Translations under genes and position numbers: made by a program | Shown here: positions 18,723-28,309 of the stretch, piece by piece | Numbering within the stretch: position 1 is the first letter of the stretch | How the letters are laid out: the number at the start of each line of letters is the position of its first letter | NCBI RefSeq assembly: GCF_002934065.1 | Contig: NZ_CP018049.1 | Location: 2,106,501-2,170,500 of the forward strand | Origin: Pseudomonas orientalis | Lineage (GTDB): Bacteria > Pseudomonadota > Gammaproteobacteria > Pseudomonadales > Pseudomonadaceae | Length of the DNA stretch: 64,000 bases | Direction of reading: 5' to 3' | Notes under the pieces: model-generated | What the model was told of the DNA's origin: nothing | Seen by the model: the letters and a program-made list of their open reading frames with translations, nothing else | Databases searched by the model: none

Positions 18723-19424
18723 TCAGGTATCTGCGCTGACCTGGGTCGGATTCGGGCAGGTTTGCTCACCATTATCGAGCCCCTGCTTGTAGTTGCGGCT
18801 GAGCAGCGAGGCCTTGCCGTTGTGCCAGGTGAGTGTCAGCACGTACAGCGTGTCATAGTCGTTACCGGACCAATCGTCGGTGATGGTGTGTTTTTCGCCG
18901 GCGGCTTCACTGGCGACTTTGTTGATCAGCTCCGGCAGATAACCGTGGGACCAGGCGGTGTAGATCGTCGCGTTGTGGTACTTGTCCTCGACCAGTTCGT
19001 CGGCCAGGGCGCTGGTGTCATTGGCCGAGAACTTGATGTTCACCGGCAGGCCCAGCTTGATCGCGCTGGGACTGATGGTCATCAGCGGGCGAATATAACT
19101 GTAGGAGTTGTCCAGTTCACCTTCCTCGACATTGCGCGTCGGGTTGGCGGCGAACACGAAATCGGCCTTGCCGAATTTTTCCGGCAAGACACTGGCCAGG
19201 TTCATCGCACGGTTCAGGCCCTGGCAATTGAGTTGGCCCAGGCCCCCGGCAGGTTTTTCGCCGTGGCGCAGAAATACCAGGGTTTGCACGCCGTCTACCG
19301 GTTGCGCGCGGCTTTCACGGGCATCCAGTGCCGTGACAATACCCGCCGTCACCAGCAGCAGCGGTAACATGATGTATGAATAACGTTTGATGTGTTGCAC
19401 AAGGCGCAGAGGCTTGATCTTCAT
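18723..19424 (-). CDS. membrane-anchored histidine phosphatase family protein
   Basis: 233 residues. One N-terminal membrane segment (SYIMLPLLLVTAGIVTALDA) follows a basic stretch, so the body is probably periplasmic. The phosphatase motif is LVFLRHGEKPAGGLGQLNCQGLNRA (RHG with catalytic His), and a second histidine lies in YTAWSHGYLPELINKV. The domain is divergent: the loop after RHG lacks the usual ..T.N....QG spacing but keeps LN.QG. Substrate unknown. A short tail with EQTCPNP may form a disulfide with the Cys near NCQG. Confidence 0.82.
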   Translation of the reverse strand: MKIKPLRLVQHIKRYSYIMLPLLLVTAGIVTALDARESRAQPVDGVQTLVFLRHGEKPAGGLGQLNCQGLNRAMNLASVLPEKFGKADFVFAANPTRNVEEGELDNSYSYIRPLMTISPSAIKLGLPVNIKFSANDTSALADELVEDKYHNATIYTAWSHGYLPELINKVASEAAGEKHTITDDWSGNDYDTLYVLTLTWHNGKASLLSRNYKQGLDNGEQTCPNPTQVSADT

Positions 19425-19674
19425 TTAGGTTCGAGTCTTCTTGCGTCGGGTTAAGGCTGACAGGCCCGGCCCAGTGGCGCGGTGCGCGTCTGAGGGTGTT
19501 CCATGTCGGTATAGCCAGGTGCCTCCCTTCACCGAACAAGCGCACTTATGAGTGCATTCGGGCATTTTGGTTCGCCCACGCGGATTCTAGTCAGGCAATG
19601 TTGCTCGATGATGACGCATGCACGACGCCGAGCAGATGACTATCATGGGGATTTTCCGCTCAGGAACTTCCTCG

Positions 19675-20373
19675 ATGAACGCACTCGCCGCTTTCCCGAT
19701 CAACAGCAAATGGCCCGCCCAGCACCCGGAGCGCCTGCAACTGTACTCGCTGCCTACGCCCAACGGTGTAAAAGTCTCGATCATGCTCGAAGAGCTGGGC
19801 CTGCCTTATGAGGCGCACAAGGTCAGCTTCGACACCCAGGACCAATTATCCCCCGAGTTCCTGTCGCTGAACCCCAATAACAAGATCCCCGCAATCATCG
19901 ACCCCAATGGTCCCAGCGGGCAGCCGCTGGCGTTGTTCGAGTCCGGCGCGATCCTGATTTACCTGGCGGAAAAGACCAGCCAGTTGCTCGCCGAAGACCC
20001 GGCCACTCGCTACGAAACCCTCCAGTGGCTGATGTTCCAGATGGGCGGGATCGGCCCGATGTTCGGCCAGTTGGGGTTCTTCAACAAGTTCGCCGGCAAG
20101 GCCTATGAAGACAAGCGCCCGCGCGACCGCTACGCCGCCGAATCGCGGCGCTTGCTGCAGGTGCTGGAAAAACGCCTGTTGGGCCGTACCTGGATCATGG
20201 GTGACGATTACAGTATCGCTGACATCGCCACCTTCCCCTGGATTCGCAACCTGATCGGCTTCTACGAATCGGGCGACCTGGTGGGCATCGCCGATTTCCC
20301 TAACGTGCTGCGCGCGTTGGACGGCTTTGTCGCTCGCCCAGCGGTGATTCGTGGTCTGAATATTCCGAGCTGA
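19675..20373 (+). CDS. glutathione S-transferase (YghU/Ure2p-like)
   Basis: 232 residues from ATG 19675, chosen because AGGA lies ~9 nt upstream and homologues of this type begin just before the ..W...HPERLQLYS motif; the frame extends 19 codons upstream. Thioredoxin-like N-domain: LYSLPTPNGVKVSIMLEELGLPYEAHKVSFDTQDQLSPEFLSLNPNNKIPAI, with TPNG as the glutathione-site loop and ALFESGAILIYLAEK following. The alpha-helical domain has YSIADIATFPWI. Such proteins bind two glutathiones and reduce organic hydroperoxides or disulfides. The following phzF remnant begins 2 bases after the stop. Confidence 0.93.
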   Translation: MNALAAFPINSKWPAQHPERLQLYSLPTPNGVKVSIMLEELGLPYEAHKVSFDTQDQLSPEFLSLNPNNKIPAIIDPNGPSGQPLALFESGAILIYLAEKTSQLLAEDPATRYETLQWLMFQMGGIGPMFGQLGFFNKFAGKAYEDKRPRDRYAAESRRLLQVLEKRLLGRTWIMGDDYSIADIATFPWIRNLIGFYESGDLVGIADFPNVLRALDGFVARPAVIRGLNIPS

Positions 20374-20375
20374 GC

Positions 20376-20769
20376 ATGCCGACTTTCGATTTCAAACAAT
20401 TGGATGTCTTCAGCCGTGCGCGCGTTTGCCGGGCATCCGACCTTGGGCAGTTGCCACGCGTGGTTGCAGGCAGGCGGTGTTGCGCGTGGGCAAGAGATCA
20501 TTCAGGAGTGCGAAATCGGCCTGGTACGCATTCGACGCGACGGCGACGAGCTGGCGTTCATCGCGCCACCGCTGTTGCGTTCCGGTGTTGTCGAGGCGTC
20601 GCTGCTGGAACGTGTGCGCGTGGGGCTGGGCCTGGCGCCGGAGCGCTATGTTGTCAGCCAAGGCACCGCCATCGGGCGAGCGGGGCGTATTCGCATCGAG
20701 CGCCAGGGCGATGAAATCTGGGTGGGCGGCGCCGTTGCCGTCTGCATCGAAGGGCGTTTACAGCTTTAG
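20376..20769 (+). pseudogene. PhzF-family gene with two internal deletions
   Basis: Starts like an intact PhzF-family protein (MPTFDFKQLDVFS), but after ~13 codons the sequence jumps, in another frame, to VRAFAGHPTLGSCHAWLQAGG, a motif that normally lies ~60 residues in. A second jump (LLERVRVGLGLAPERYVVSQGTAIGRAG) joins the middle to the C-terminal tail GDEIWVGGAVAVCIEGRLQL. The catalytic Glu region (SETTF) and the GDPVTGS-type loop are both missing. About 130 codons remain of ~260-290. Once an isomerase-like enzyme, now almost certainly inactive. It was probably cotranscribed with the GST (2-base gap). Confidence 0.85.
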
Positions 20770-20886
20770 ATCAATGCAATTGTTACGCGCCGCGCAATAC
20801 ACTGTTGGCCCCTCGGCATTTGTGCCGCCGGGGCGAGGGGCATAAGCTTTGGCCCCAAAGATTTCAGCCACTTTTTCAGGAAAGCC

Positions 20887-21861
20887 ATGACCAGCCAGTT
20901 CCCCCAAGCCCGCCCCCGTCGCCTGCGCCGCTCTCCGGAGCTGCGTGGCCTGTTCCAGGAAAGCGAATTCACGCTCAACGACCTGGTGCTGCCGATTTTC
21001 GTCGAAGAAGAAATCGACGATTTCGTGCCGATCACCAGCATGCCGGGCGTGTTGCGTATTCCTGAGAAAAAGCTGGCCGGCGAGATCGAGCGCTATGCCC
21101 GCGCCGGCATCAAGTCTGTGATGACCTTTGGCGTTTCCCACCACCTGGACGCCAGCGGCAGCGATACGTGGAAAGAGCGCGGCCTGGTCTCGCGCATGTC
21201 GTCGATCATCAAGGACGCCGCGCCGGAAATGATCGTGATGTCCGACACCTGCTTCTGCGAATACACCGATCACGGCCATTGCGGCGTGATGCATGGCGCT
21301 CACGTCGACAATGACGCGACCCTGGTCAACCTCGGCAAACAGGCCGTGGCCGCCGCCCGCGCCGGTGCCGACGTCATCGCGCCCTCGGCGGCGATGGACG
21401 GCCAGGTCCAGGCCATCCGCCGCGCCCTGGACGATGCCGGTTTCACCCACATCCCGATCATGGCCTACTCCACCAAATTCGCCTCGGCCCTCTACGGCCC
21501 GTTCCGCGAAGCCGGCGGCAGCGCCCTCAAGGGCGACCGCAAAAGCTACCAGATGAACCCGATGAACCGCCGCGAGGCCGTACGCGAATCGCTGCTCGAC
21601 GAGCAGGAAGGCGCCGATGCGCTGATGGTCAAACCGGCCGGCGCCTACCTCGACATTATCCGCGACATCCGCGAGGCATCGCGCCTGCCGGTGGCGGCGT
21701 ATCAAGTGAGCGGCGAGTACGCGATGATCAAATTTGGCGCACAGGCCGGGGCGATTGACGAGGATCGCGTAGTGCGCGAGACCTTGGGCTCGATCAAGCG
21801 CGCGGGGGCGGATTTGATATTTACGTATTTTGCGATGGATTTGGCGTTGGCGGGGATTTAG
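20887..21861 (+). CDS. hemB: delta-aminolevulinic acid dehydratase, zinc type
   Basis: 324 residues, CAGGA before the ATG. Porphobilinogen synthase, condensing two 5-aminolevulinates in haem synthesis. Schiff-base lysines are Lys197 (AYSTKFAS) and Lys249 (LMVKPAG). The metal site is [14 protein letters not shown] with Cys122, Cys124 and Cys132, the zinc-binding set of enterobacterial and human enzymes. From family knowledge, the principal pseudomonad HemB lacks these cysteines (aspartate-rich, Mg-dependent), so this is likely a second, zinc-dependent paralogue. Monocistronic. No clear Zur box was seen in the 117-base upstream gap. Confidence 0.93.
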   Translation: MTSQFPQARPRRLRRSPELRGLFQESEFTLNDLVLPIFVEEEIDDFVPITSMPGVLRIPEKKLAGEIERYARAGIKSVMTFGVSHHLDASGSDTWKERGLVSRMSSIIKDAAPEMIVMSDTCFCEYTDHGHCGVMHGAHVDNDATLVNLGKQAVAAARAGADVIAPSAAMDGQVQAIRRALDDAGFTHIPIMAYSTKFASALYGPFREAGGSALKGDRKSYQMNPMNRREAVRESLLDEQEGADALMVKPAGAYLDIIRDIREASRLPVAAYQVSGEYAMIKFGAQAGAIDEDRVVRETLGSIKRAGADLIFTYFAMDLALAGI

Positions 21862-21880
21862 GGGGGCTGAATTAATCTGC

Positions 21881-21909
21881 CTGTGGCGAGCGAGCTTTCT
21901 CGTCACAGG
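21881..21909. repeat. degenerate REP-like palindrome
   Basis: CTGTGGCGAGCGAGCTTTCTCGTCACAG, an imperfect dyad resembling the CTGTGGCGAG(G/C)GAGCTTGCTC REP family of pseudomonads. It lies between hemB and the convergent immunity gene and may also slow transcription. Confidence 0.55.
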
Positions 21910-21946
21910 TAGAGGCGTGCAGAAAGGCAATCAATTGAATGTGTTA

Positions 21947-22276
21947 TCAGGCGATCAATGAAGTGGCTTCTTTTTGACGTCCTGCATTAATCGAACCTTG
22001 TGCGAGAACCAGTACTTCTTTTAGTGCGTTAATTGATTGCGCAGTCAGTGTTAACGCTGGCAGGTCCCACTCGTAGTCCCTGACAACCCTGATTTGAAAG
22101 TGGCCATTTGCGTCGAACGAAGGATACCAACCCACATCTATGAGGAAACCGTCTGGATATTCCACCTGCAGCATGTCCTCTTTCAGATGGTGAGCTTGAT
22201 GCTCAATCGCGCAATCCTGCAACATAGATAGCTCATCGTAAGTGATTTTGCCTTTTAGGAAGTCTAACGAGATCAT
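21947..22276 (-). CDS. predicted immunity protein for the Rhs toxin
   Basis: 109 residues (MISLDFLKGKITYDELSML...), acidic, no signal peptide, so cytoplasmic. Its ATG overlaps the stop of the rhs gene (ATGA), the usual arrangement for a toxin followed by its immunity gene. The segment VEYPDGFLIDVGWYPSFDANGHFQIRVVRD suggests a beta-rich fold. I do not recognise the family. Base composition is clearly more AT-rich than flanking core genes, as in the toxin tip, consistent with acquisition as a cassette. Confidence 0.72.
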   Translation of the reverse strand: MISLDFLKGKITYDELSMLQDCAIEHQAHHLKEDMLQVEYPDGFLIDVGWYPSFDANGHFQIRVVRDYEWDLPALTLTAQSINALKEVLVLAQGSINAGRQKEATSLIA

Positions 22277-25200
22277 TTGGTTAGTCTCCGAAATTCTTGC
22301 TCTGAGATAGGATGGCCATGAATTGTTCCAGCACTCAACTCAATGCGTATCCAACGACTGGGTAGGCCATCGCTGGCGCCGATGCTTTCAGGGTACTCCA
22401 TCACTTTCCATGGTTTGCCATTGGTGGTCGTTCTGCCATTTTTATAGGCTTCTCGTTCTAAGTTTTCAATGTCTATGCCCGGCTTGTACTTGGCCGGCCC
22501 GGATTTTGTGGTTGCCAAAATATCTTTCCAAGGCATTTTCTTTGAAGGGCTGTGCTTATAACCATGGGCTGTCCATTCGACATCTTTAAGTGAGGGCAGC
22601 GTCGGTTGGTTTTCTTCGGCTTTCGCATTGAGTACCGGATCTTCAACACCTTTAACGGGCACGCATTCACCAGGACACTTACTAAGCCCCAGCGGATCAA
22701 CCCACCCTGTAGGATTCGGTGCGTACTGGTATGCATTGGCCCCACCCGCCAGCTTCACCGGATCTGGCGTCAGGTAACGACCGATATTCGGGTGGTAGTA
22801 GCGATGCCGGTTGTAGTGCAGGCCACTTTCCTGGTCGTAGTACTGGCCTTGGAAACGTAGCGGGTTGTCGATTTTGCCGACGTCGAGGCGGCTGATTTCT
22901 CCGTAGGCGCGGTAGTGCGCGGACCAGACGATTTCACCGTCGGGCGTGGTGAGTTCCTGCGGTGTGCCGAGGTGGTCGAGTTGGTAGTAGTAGGGATTTA
23001 CGTCTTCTGGACCGAAGCCTTCCAGCAGTGCCAGCGGGCGGAAGCTGTCGGGTTCGTAGAGGTAGCTGCGATGGCGATCGGCATGGTGTTCGGCGATCAG
23101 CTTGTCGCCTTGCCAGAAGAACTCCGTAGTTTTCTCTTCGATGGTTTTGCTGATGCGCCGACCAAACGGGTCGTAGCGATAGCTCGCGGTTTGGCCGTTG
23201 GGCTTGGTGACGCCGATGAGCCGGTGCTGGCAGTCGTAGCGGTACTCGGTGACGAGTTGCTGGCCCTTGCCACGCCGTTCGCGGATCAGGTTGCCGAAGG
23301 CGTCGTAGTCGTAATGGTGGTCGCCCTGGATCATCAGGCGATTACCCGCCACGATGTCCGGGCCCGGCCTGTTTTGCATAAGCAAATTGCCCGCCGGGTT
23401 GTGTGCAAAGCGCTCCTGCACATCCTGGGAGTGATCGGCGCGGGTCAGGCGGTTTAGCGGGTCGTAGCGGTAACGGTGTTCGCCTTTGCGGGTGTCGAGC
23501 AGGCGCGTGAGGTTGCCGGCTTTGTCGTAGTCGTATTGGCGTTGGTAAAGGTGGTTTCCTTGCTGGGTAACGGCGTGGGCGTGCAGGCGGTTTTGGTCGT
23601 CGTAGTGGTAGTGGCTGAGCAGCTTGCCTTGTTGGCGTTGGTGTTCGCGACCGGCGTGGAACAGGTGGGAAGTCAGCAGTGAGCCATTCAGCTCGACGGT
23701 GGCCAGGTGGCCGCCTTTGTCGTGATTGAAGGTCAGACGGTTATTATCCGGCAGGCGTAAATGCTGAAGTTGGCCGCAGGCGTCATAGCCGTAGCGCAAA
23801 GTGCCCCAGCCCTGATGCTCAGCAGTGAGTCGGTTTTGTTTGTCGTACTCGTAAGCCAGCGCCCAGTGGCCGTCTTCGACGCTGAGGAGGTTGCCTTGGC
23901 GGTCGTAGGCATAATCAACAACGCTGTCATCGGGCAGCGTTTTTCTTACGAGGCGACCGGCATGATCGCGCTCGTAACGGGTAACAAGCTGACTGCCATC
24001 GTCGCCATGTTCGGTCTTTTCCAGCAGGTTGCCGTTGAGGTCGTAGGCGTAGGCGGTGCGTTGGCCGTCGAAGCCGGTTTCCTGTCGGATCAGGCCGTTG
24101 GGGTGGTAGTCCAGTCGATAGGTTTCGCCAACTTCGTTTTCGATTTCAGTCAGCAAAAGGCAGGCGTTGTCGTAGCGATACTTGACCTGAGTACCGTCCG
24201 CGTTGATGCGGCGGCTGATGAGGTGCAGGCCGTCGGCGTATTCGTAACGGGTGACGTGGCCGAGTTCATCGCGTTCGGCGATGATTTTTCCGTAAGGGTT
24301 GTAGCTGAATTCCCGATAGGTACCGTCGGATTGGGTCAGTTTCAGCAGGCGTCCTACCGCGTCCCATTGATACTGAGTCAGCGCGCCGTGCTCATCCTCA
24401 CACGACAATTGCCGGCCCAGATCGTCATAGCGATAACGCTTGATCCCGCCATTGGGCAACTGTTCTTCAACAAGCTGCCCGCGCTCATTCCACACCAAAC
24501 GATGACAGCTGTTGTCGGGATACCAGACACCGGTCAGTTGCCCCCGCTTGTCGTAGCTGTAGTCGGTCGCGTTGCCCTCCGGATCAATCCTGCGGATGAC
24601 ATCGCCTTGCTCATTACGCTCGTATTTCCAGACCGCCTCACCACGGCGCACAACCCGTACGAAACCATGGTCATGCTCGTAGGATGTCGGCTCATCCTCC
24701 CCCGGAAACAGCGCCACCAAGCGTCCGGCGTCGTCGTACTGATACGCCGTCACCGCGCCCAGCGGGTCCTGCTCGACGGTCAGTCGGCCCTTGGCATCAT
24801 AGGATTTGAAATGCCGGGCACCGTCGGGATCGATGCGCTGTACCAGTCGCGCCCGGTCGTCATGGACATACACTTCCTGGCTGCCATCGGCGTTGTGCAC
24901 GTTGACGCTGCCGTCATCGCCCCATACATAGCGCGTGTCCATCTGTGAAAAACTGGCCCAGTGCCGGACACAGCGCGCGGCTTTACCAGATCTTTCCCAC
25001 GCCCAAAAGAAACTCGCCCCACCGGCCAACTGCCGCTCAAGAATGACGTGCTGTTCGTCGTACCGATAAACCTCGCGTTCACCGACCGCATTGGTCGCCG
25101 ATACCAGTCGTCCGGCGTCGTCGTAGGCGTAGGAAACGATGTTCTGATCGGTCACCCACACGAAGGGTTCATGGCCTTTGGCGCGATGCACCTGGTAGTC

Positions 25201-26973
25201 CACCGCCACGATGCGGTCGAATTCATACCGCAAAAAAAGCGAGCGCCCGGCACGGTTATCCAGCCGCTCAATACGCCCCAACCGATCCCGGACAATGCGC
25301 AGCCGGTTGTCATACGCATCGCTGATCGCGGTCAGCACACCGCCGCAAAAGTGATAAAACCGAGAGGACTGGGCCAGCACCAACTCGTCAGGCGCAGACC
25401 CCAAGTAGATCGCCGCTTCCGCCAGACTGTTGGTAATCGCCGGCCTAGCAGCCGTCGGCAAGGGCAGGGTGGTCGAGCGATTCTCATGGTCCGTCCACAC
25501 CACCGAGTTGCCTGACACAGAAAGCCGATGCGCTAGCGCATGACTCCAGCCAAACCCCAACCCGCAGTCCACCTCCACTGCACTGGTGCGATACAAGCGC
25601 GTCCACTCGAACGGCAAGATGCCGTCCAGCGCGCCGTCGGTCAGAGTCAGCAGTTCCTCGCCGGTGACCATCGACACCGGGCAACCGTTCGTAACGGTTT
25701 TATCCGCAGAAGCCGCCGCATCGCCCTTCGGATTCGACGCCATGGCAGGCACATCATCCACCGGCTCCTGGCGCACCAACGCCGTACGCTGCGTTTTGTT
25801 GCGAACCATCGGTACGGGGTTCGAAACCAGCGTATCGCCCGCCTTCAACGGCGCCACCGGCACTGCCTTGATCGGCGTCGCCGCACTGCCCAGCAGCACC
25901 GGCTTGAGCGCTTCGCTATGCCCCACCAGGCGAATTTTTCCGACCTGCTCGGCTATCTGTTCCAGCCACCTGCGCACCCGGCGCGACTTGATGCCAGCCA
26001 GCACTTTCGTGCTCATGCGCAGCACAATACCCATGCCGCCCGTCGCCAGGCCCAGTAACAGATTGATGACGACCTCGGCGCCAATCTCGCCCAGCATTTC
26101 GTTCATATAGGGCGGTGGCAGCATGCGCATCCAACTGACCAGCGCCGCCAGGTAAATGAACAGCAACGGCTCGTCGCTCAGCACCAGCAGACCCTTGGCG
26201 AGCGTCTCGGCACTTAACGTCAGTAATTTTTCAAACTCGTCCTGGGAAAAGTAATGCAGCAGCTTTTCAGCATTGGCCAGGGGGGCTGACAGCCATTGAA
26301 ATAACTGCTCTACGTCGTCCCAGATTGAGTAAAGGGAGTCGCTGAAACCTCGGGCATAGGCGCCGTACAGCGAAAGGTAGCGCTTGAGGAAGTTTGCCTC
26401 GGAGTACCCCTTCCACAGGGGTTCGAAAGTGGTCCCCCACTCACTGCGCAACCAGCCTTCCAGTGACGCAATGACCGACTGATAAGAAGCGTACAGCGCC
26501 TTGAAATGCTCTGAAGAAACGTCGGGGTAGAAACTGACTCGGTACTTCTGGTTGCGATCACACTCGGTGATTTCCAGAATGCCGCTGGGACCGATGATTT
26601 TATGGAGTGGGTCCCCCAGCGGACCGCCGTCTGGATCGATGCACTGTACCACGACCGGCGTGTTGCCGATCGGCACGAATCGCGAACTCTGGAACATATG
26701 CACCAGGGTCAACGTGCCGTTGGCTGTACACGTGGCGACCGTGCTGCTGGGAAAGAGGGACCGATTGATCGGCGCTACGAGCGCTACTTCTTCTCCCACC
26801 TTGAACACTTGCTCGACATTCAGTGCCGAAAAGCTGAAAAAGCTTTGAGCCCAGGTGTCGTATGGGTGCAGGCAGCCCCGGAAATCGCTGAGGATGGATT
26901 CGACGTCCCGCGTCTTTGCGTCCATCGCGGCCAACACCAGGAAGCCAATAGCTTGGCTGGTTGCGTCGATCAT
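22273..26973 (-). CDS. Rhs/YD-repeat polymorphic toxin
   Basis: 1566 residues. An N-terminal ~440 residues without repeats include two hydrophobic helices (~270-330). A DUF6531-type entry follows (NGCPVSMVTGEELLTLTDG ... FEWTRLYRTSA, ~440-490), then about 20 YD repeats forming the shell (YRYDEQHVILER, YSYDKRGQLTGV, YAYDLNGNLLEK) and the conserved core end RYLTPDPVKLAGGANAYQYA..PTGWVDPLGL. The ~135-residue variable tip (KCPGECVPVKG ... HGHPISEQEFRRLTK) is the toxin. Its HGYKH, conserved basic/acidic residues and terminal HGHP are reminiscent of BECR-fold RNases, but this is a guess. No PAAR motif, VgrG or other T6SS gene is nearby. Confidence 0.9.
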   Translation of the reverse strand: MIDATSQAIGFLVLAAMDAKTRDVESILSDFRGCLHPYDTWAQSFFSFSALNVEQVFKVGEEVALVAPINRSLFPSSTVATCTANGTLTLVHMFQSSRFVPIGNTPVVVQCIDPDGGPLGDPLHKIIGPSGILEITECDRNQKYRVSFYPDVSSEHFKALYASYQSVIASLEGWLRSEWGTTFEPLWKGYSEANFLKRYLSLYGAYARGFSDSLYSIWDDVEQLFQWLSAPLANAEKLLHYFSQDEFEKLLTLSAETLAKGLLVLSDEPLLFIYLAALVSWMRMLPPPYMNEMLGEIGAEVVINLLLGLATGGMGIVLRMSTKVLAGIKSRRVRRWLEQIAEQVGKIRLVGHSEALKPVLLGSAATPIKAVPVAPLKAGDTLVSNPVPMVRNKTQRTALVRQEPVDDVPAMASNPKGDAAASADKTVTNGCPVSMVTGEELLTLTDGALDGILPFEWTRLYRTSAVEVDCGLGFGWSHALAHRLSVSGNSVVWTDHENRSTTLPLPTAARPAITNSLAEAAIYLGSAPDELVLAQSSRFYHFCGGVLTAISDAYDNRLRIVRDRLGRIERLDNRAGRSLFLRYEFDRIVAVDYQVHRAKGHEPFVWVTDQNIVSYAYDDAGRLVSATNAVGEREVYRYDEQHVILERQLAGGASFFWAWERSGKAARCVRHWASFSQMDTRYVWGDDGSVNVHNADGSQEVYVHDDRARLVQRIDPDGARHFKSYDAKGRLTVEQDPLGAVTAYQYDDAGRLVALFPGEDEPTSYEHDHGFVRVVRRGEAVWKYERNEQGDVIRRIDPEGNATDYSYDKRGQLTGVWYPDNSCHRLVWNERGQLVEEQLPNGGIKRYRYDDLGRQLSCEDEHGALTQYQWDAVGRLLKLTQSDGTYREFSYNPYGKIIAERDELGHVTRYEYADGLHLISRRINADGTQVKYRYDNACLLLTEIENEVGETYRLDYHPNGLIRQETGFDGQRTAYAYDLNGNLLEKTEHGDDGSQLVTRYERDHAGRLVRKTLPDDSVVDYAYDRQGNLLSVEDGHWALAYEYDKQNRLTAEHQGWGTLRYGYDACGQLQHLRLPDNNRLTFNHDKGGHLATVELNGSLLTSHLFHAGREHQRQQGKLLSHYHYDDQNRLHAHAVTQQGNHLYQRQYDYDKAGNLTRLLDTRKGEHRYRYDPLNRLTRADHSQDVQERFAHNPAGNLLMQNRPGPDIVAGNRLMIQGDHHYDYDAFGNLIRERRGKGQQLVTEYRYDCQHRLIGVTKPNGQTASYRYDPFGRRISKTIEEKTTEFFWQGDKLIAEHHADRHRSYLYEPDSFRPLALLEGFGPEDVNPYYYQLDHLGTPQELTTPDGEIVWSAHYRAYGEISRLDVGKIDNPLRFQGQYYDQESGLHYNRHRYYHPNIGRYLTPDPVKLAGGANAYQYAPNPTGWVDPLGLSKCPGECVPVKGVEDPVLNAKAEENQPTLPSLKDVEWTAHGYKHSPSKKMPWKDILATTKSGPAKYKPGIDIENLEREAYKNGRTTTNGKPWKVMEYPESIGASDGLPSRWIRIELSAGTIHGHPISEQEFRRLTK

Positions 26974-27208
26974 GGGTGAGCCCTGTCGATCAGGGCTTTA
27001 ACTGGAAAAACCATCTGCAATCCCTCGCACTGTTTAATCAGGCGAAGGACTTTGCAGCGGTTTTCAGAGGCGGGGAGTAGAGCTTATCCGACGGTTATGT
27101 GGGAAGTTTCAGCCAGAGTCGCAGTGAGTTCGGCATACCCACGAACCCCGGTTAGACTTGCCTGTCGATATCCCCATCGCTCGACCCGCCGTTCACCAAG
27201 GAAGCCAT

Positions 27209-28294
27209 ATGTATTCAAGCCGCCTGATCCTCTGCCTTGCAACTTTACTGGTGCTGGCCGGTTGCTCCACCTCACGCGGTCCGCAGCAACCCGAGCGCAG
27301 CGAGGCCGAGGTGAAGACGCAGATCGTGCGCCTGCTCCCGGCCAAGGTCGCGGACCGCGAAGGTTGGGCCCAGGATATCTACACCGCGTTCGACACCCAG
27401 AAGATCTACCCCAGCACCGAAAACATCTGCGCCGTACTGGCGGTGACCGAGCAGGAGTCCACCTATCAGGTCGACCCACCGGTACCGGGCATGGGCAAGA
27501 TCGCCCAGGACGAAATCCTGCGGCGTGCCGGGAAGGTTCATGTGCCGGCGTTTGTCGTGCGCAGCGCCTTGCAATTGCGCTCGCCCACCGGCAAAACCTA
27601 CGCCGAGCGTTTGAATGCTGCGCGCACCGAGAAGGACCTGAGCGGGATCTTCGACGATTTCATCGGCGTCGTGCCGTTGGGCAACACGCTGTTTGGCGGC
27701 TTCAACCCGGTACACACCGCCGGCCCGATGCAGGTCAGCATCGACTTTGCGCAGAAACAGGCGCGGGGTTATCCCTACACGGTAGACGGTACGATTCGCC
27801 GCGAAGTGTTCACTCGCCGTGGCGGCATGTATTTTGGTATCGCCCATCTGCTGGGCTACCCGGTCAGCTATGACCAGCCGCTGTACCGCTTTGCCGATTT
27901 CAATGCGGGTTGGTACGCCAGCCGCAATGCTGCGTTCCAGGCCGCTGTCAGCCGCGCCTCTGGCACCGAACTGGCGCTGGATGGGGATTTGATTCGCTAT
28001 GGTTCGTTGCTGCCCGGCACCACTGAGCTGGCGGTGCGTTCGTTGGGGGCGAAGCTGGAGATGCGCAATCCCAGCATTCGCAGTCAACTGGAGCAAGGCG
28101 AAGCGTTGGACTTCGAGGACACCACCCTCTACAAGCGCGTGTTCGCCCTGGCTGACAAGGCTGCCGGCAAACCGCTGCCACGGGCGATCCTGCCGGGCAT
28201 CGTGCTCAAGAGCCCGAAGATTACCCGCAATCTGACCACGGCGTGGTTTGCCAAACGTGTGGATGAGCGCTATCAGCGTTGTATGAAGCGCTGA
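27209..28294 (+). CDS. DUF1615 (YaiW-like) lipoprotein
   Basis: 361 residues from ATG 27209, chosen because AAGGAAG lies just upstream and the signal peptide then starts properly (MYSSRLILCLATLLVLAGC, lipobox LAGC at ~19). The mature part carries AVTEQESTYQVDP and GPMQVSIDFAQKQARGYPY, reminiscent of the catalytic-Glu and substrate loops of lysozyme-like transglycosylases, although DUF1615 is not an established enzyme family. E. coli YaiW is an outer-membrane, surface-exposed lipoprotein. Monocistronic, followed by a REP element. Confidence 0.85.
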   Translation: MYSSRLILCLATLLVLAGCSTSRGPQQPERSEAEVKTQIVRLLPAKVADREGWAQDIYTAFDTQKIYPSTENICAVLAVTEQESTYQVDPPVPGMGKIAQDEILRRAGKVHVPAFVVRSALQLRSPTGKTYAERLNAARTEKDLSGIFDDFIGVVPLGNTLFGGFNPVHTAGPMQVSIDFAQKQARGYPYTVDGTIRREVFTRRGGMYFGIAHLLGYPVSYDQPLYRFADFNAGWYASRNAAFQAAVSRASGTELALDGDLIRYGSLLPGTTELAVRSLGAKLEMRNPSIRSQLEQGEALDFEDTTLYKRVFALADKAAGKPLPRAILPGIVLKSPKITRNLTTAWFAKRVDERYQRCMKR

Positions 28295-28309
28295 TTTCTT
28301 GCGGCGTTT

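Noticed and set aside
23761..24948. 395-codon plus-strand ORF within the rhs gene
   Set aside because: Val/Ala-rich shadow of the YD repeats on the other strand.
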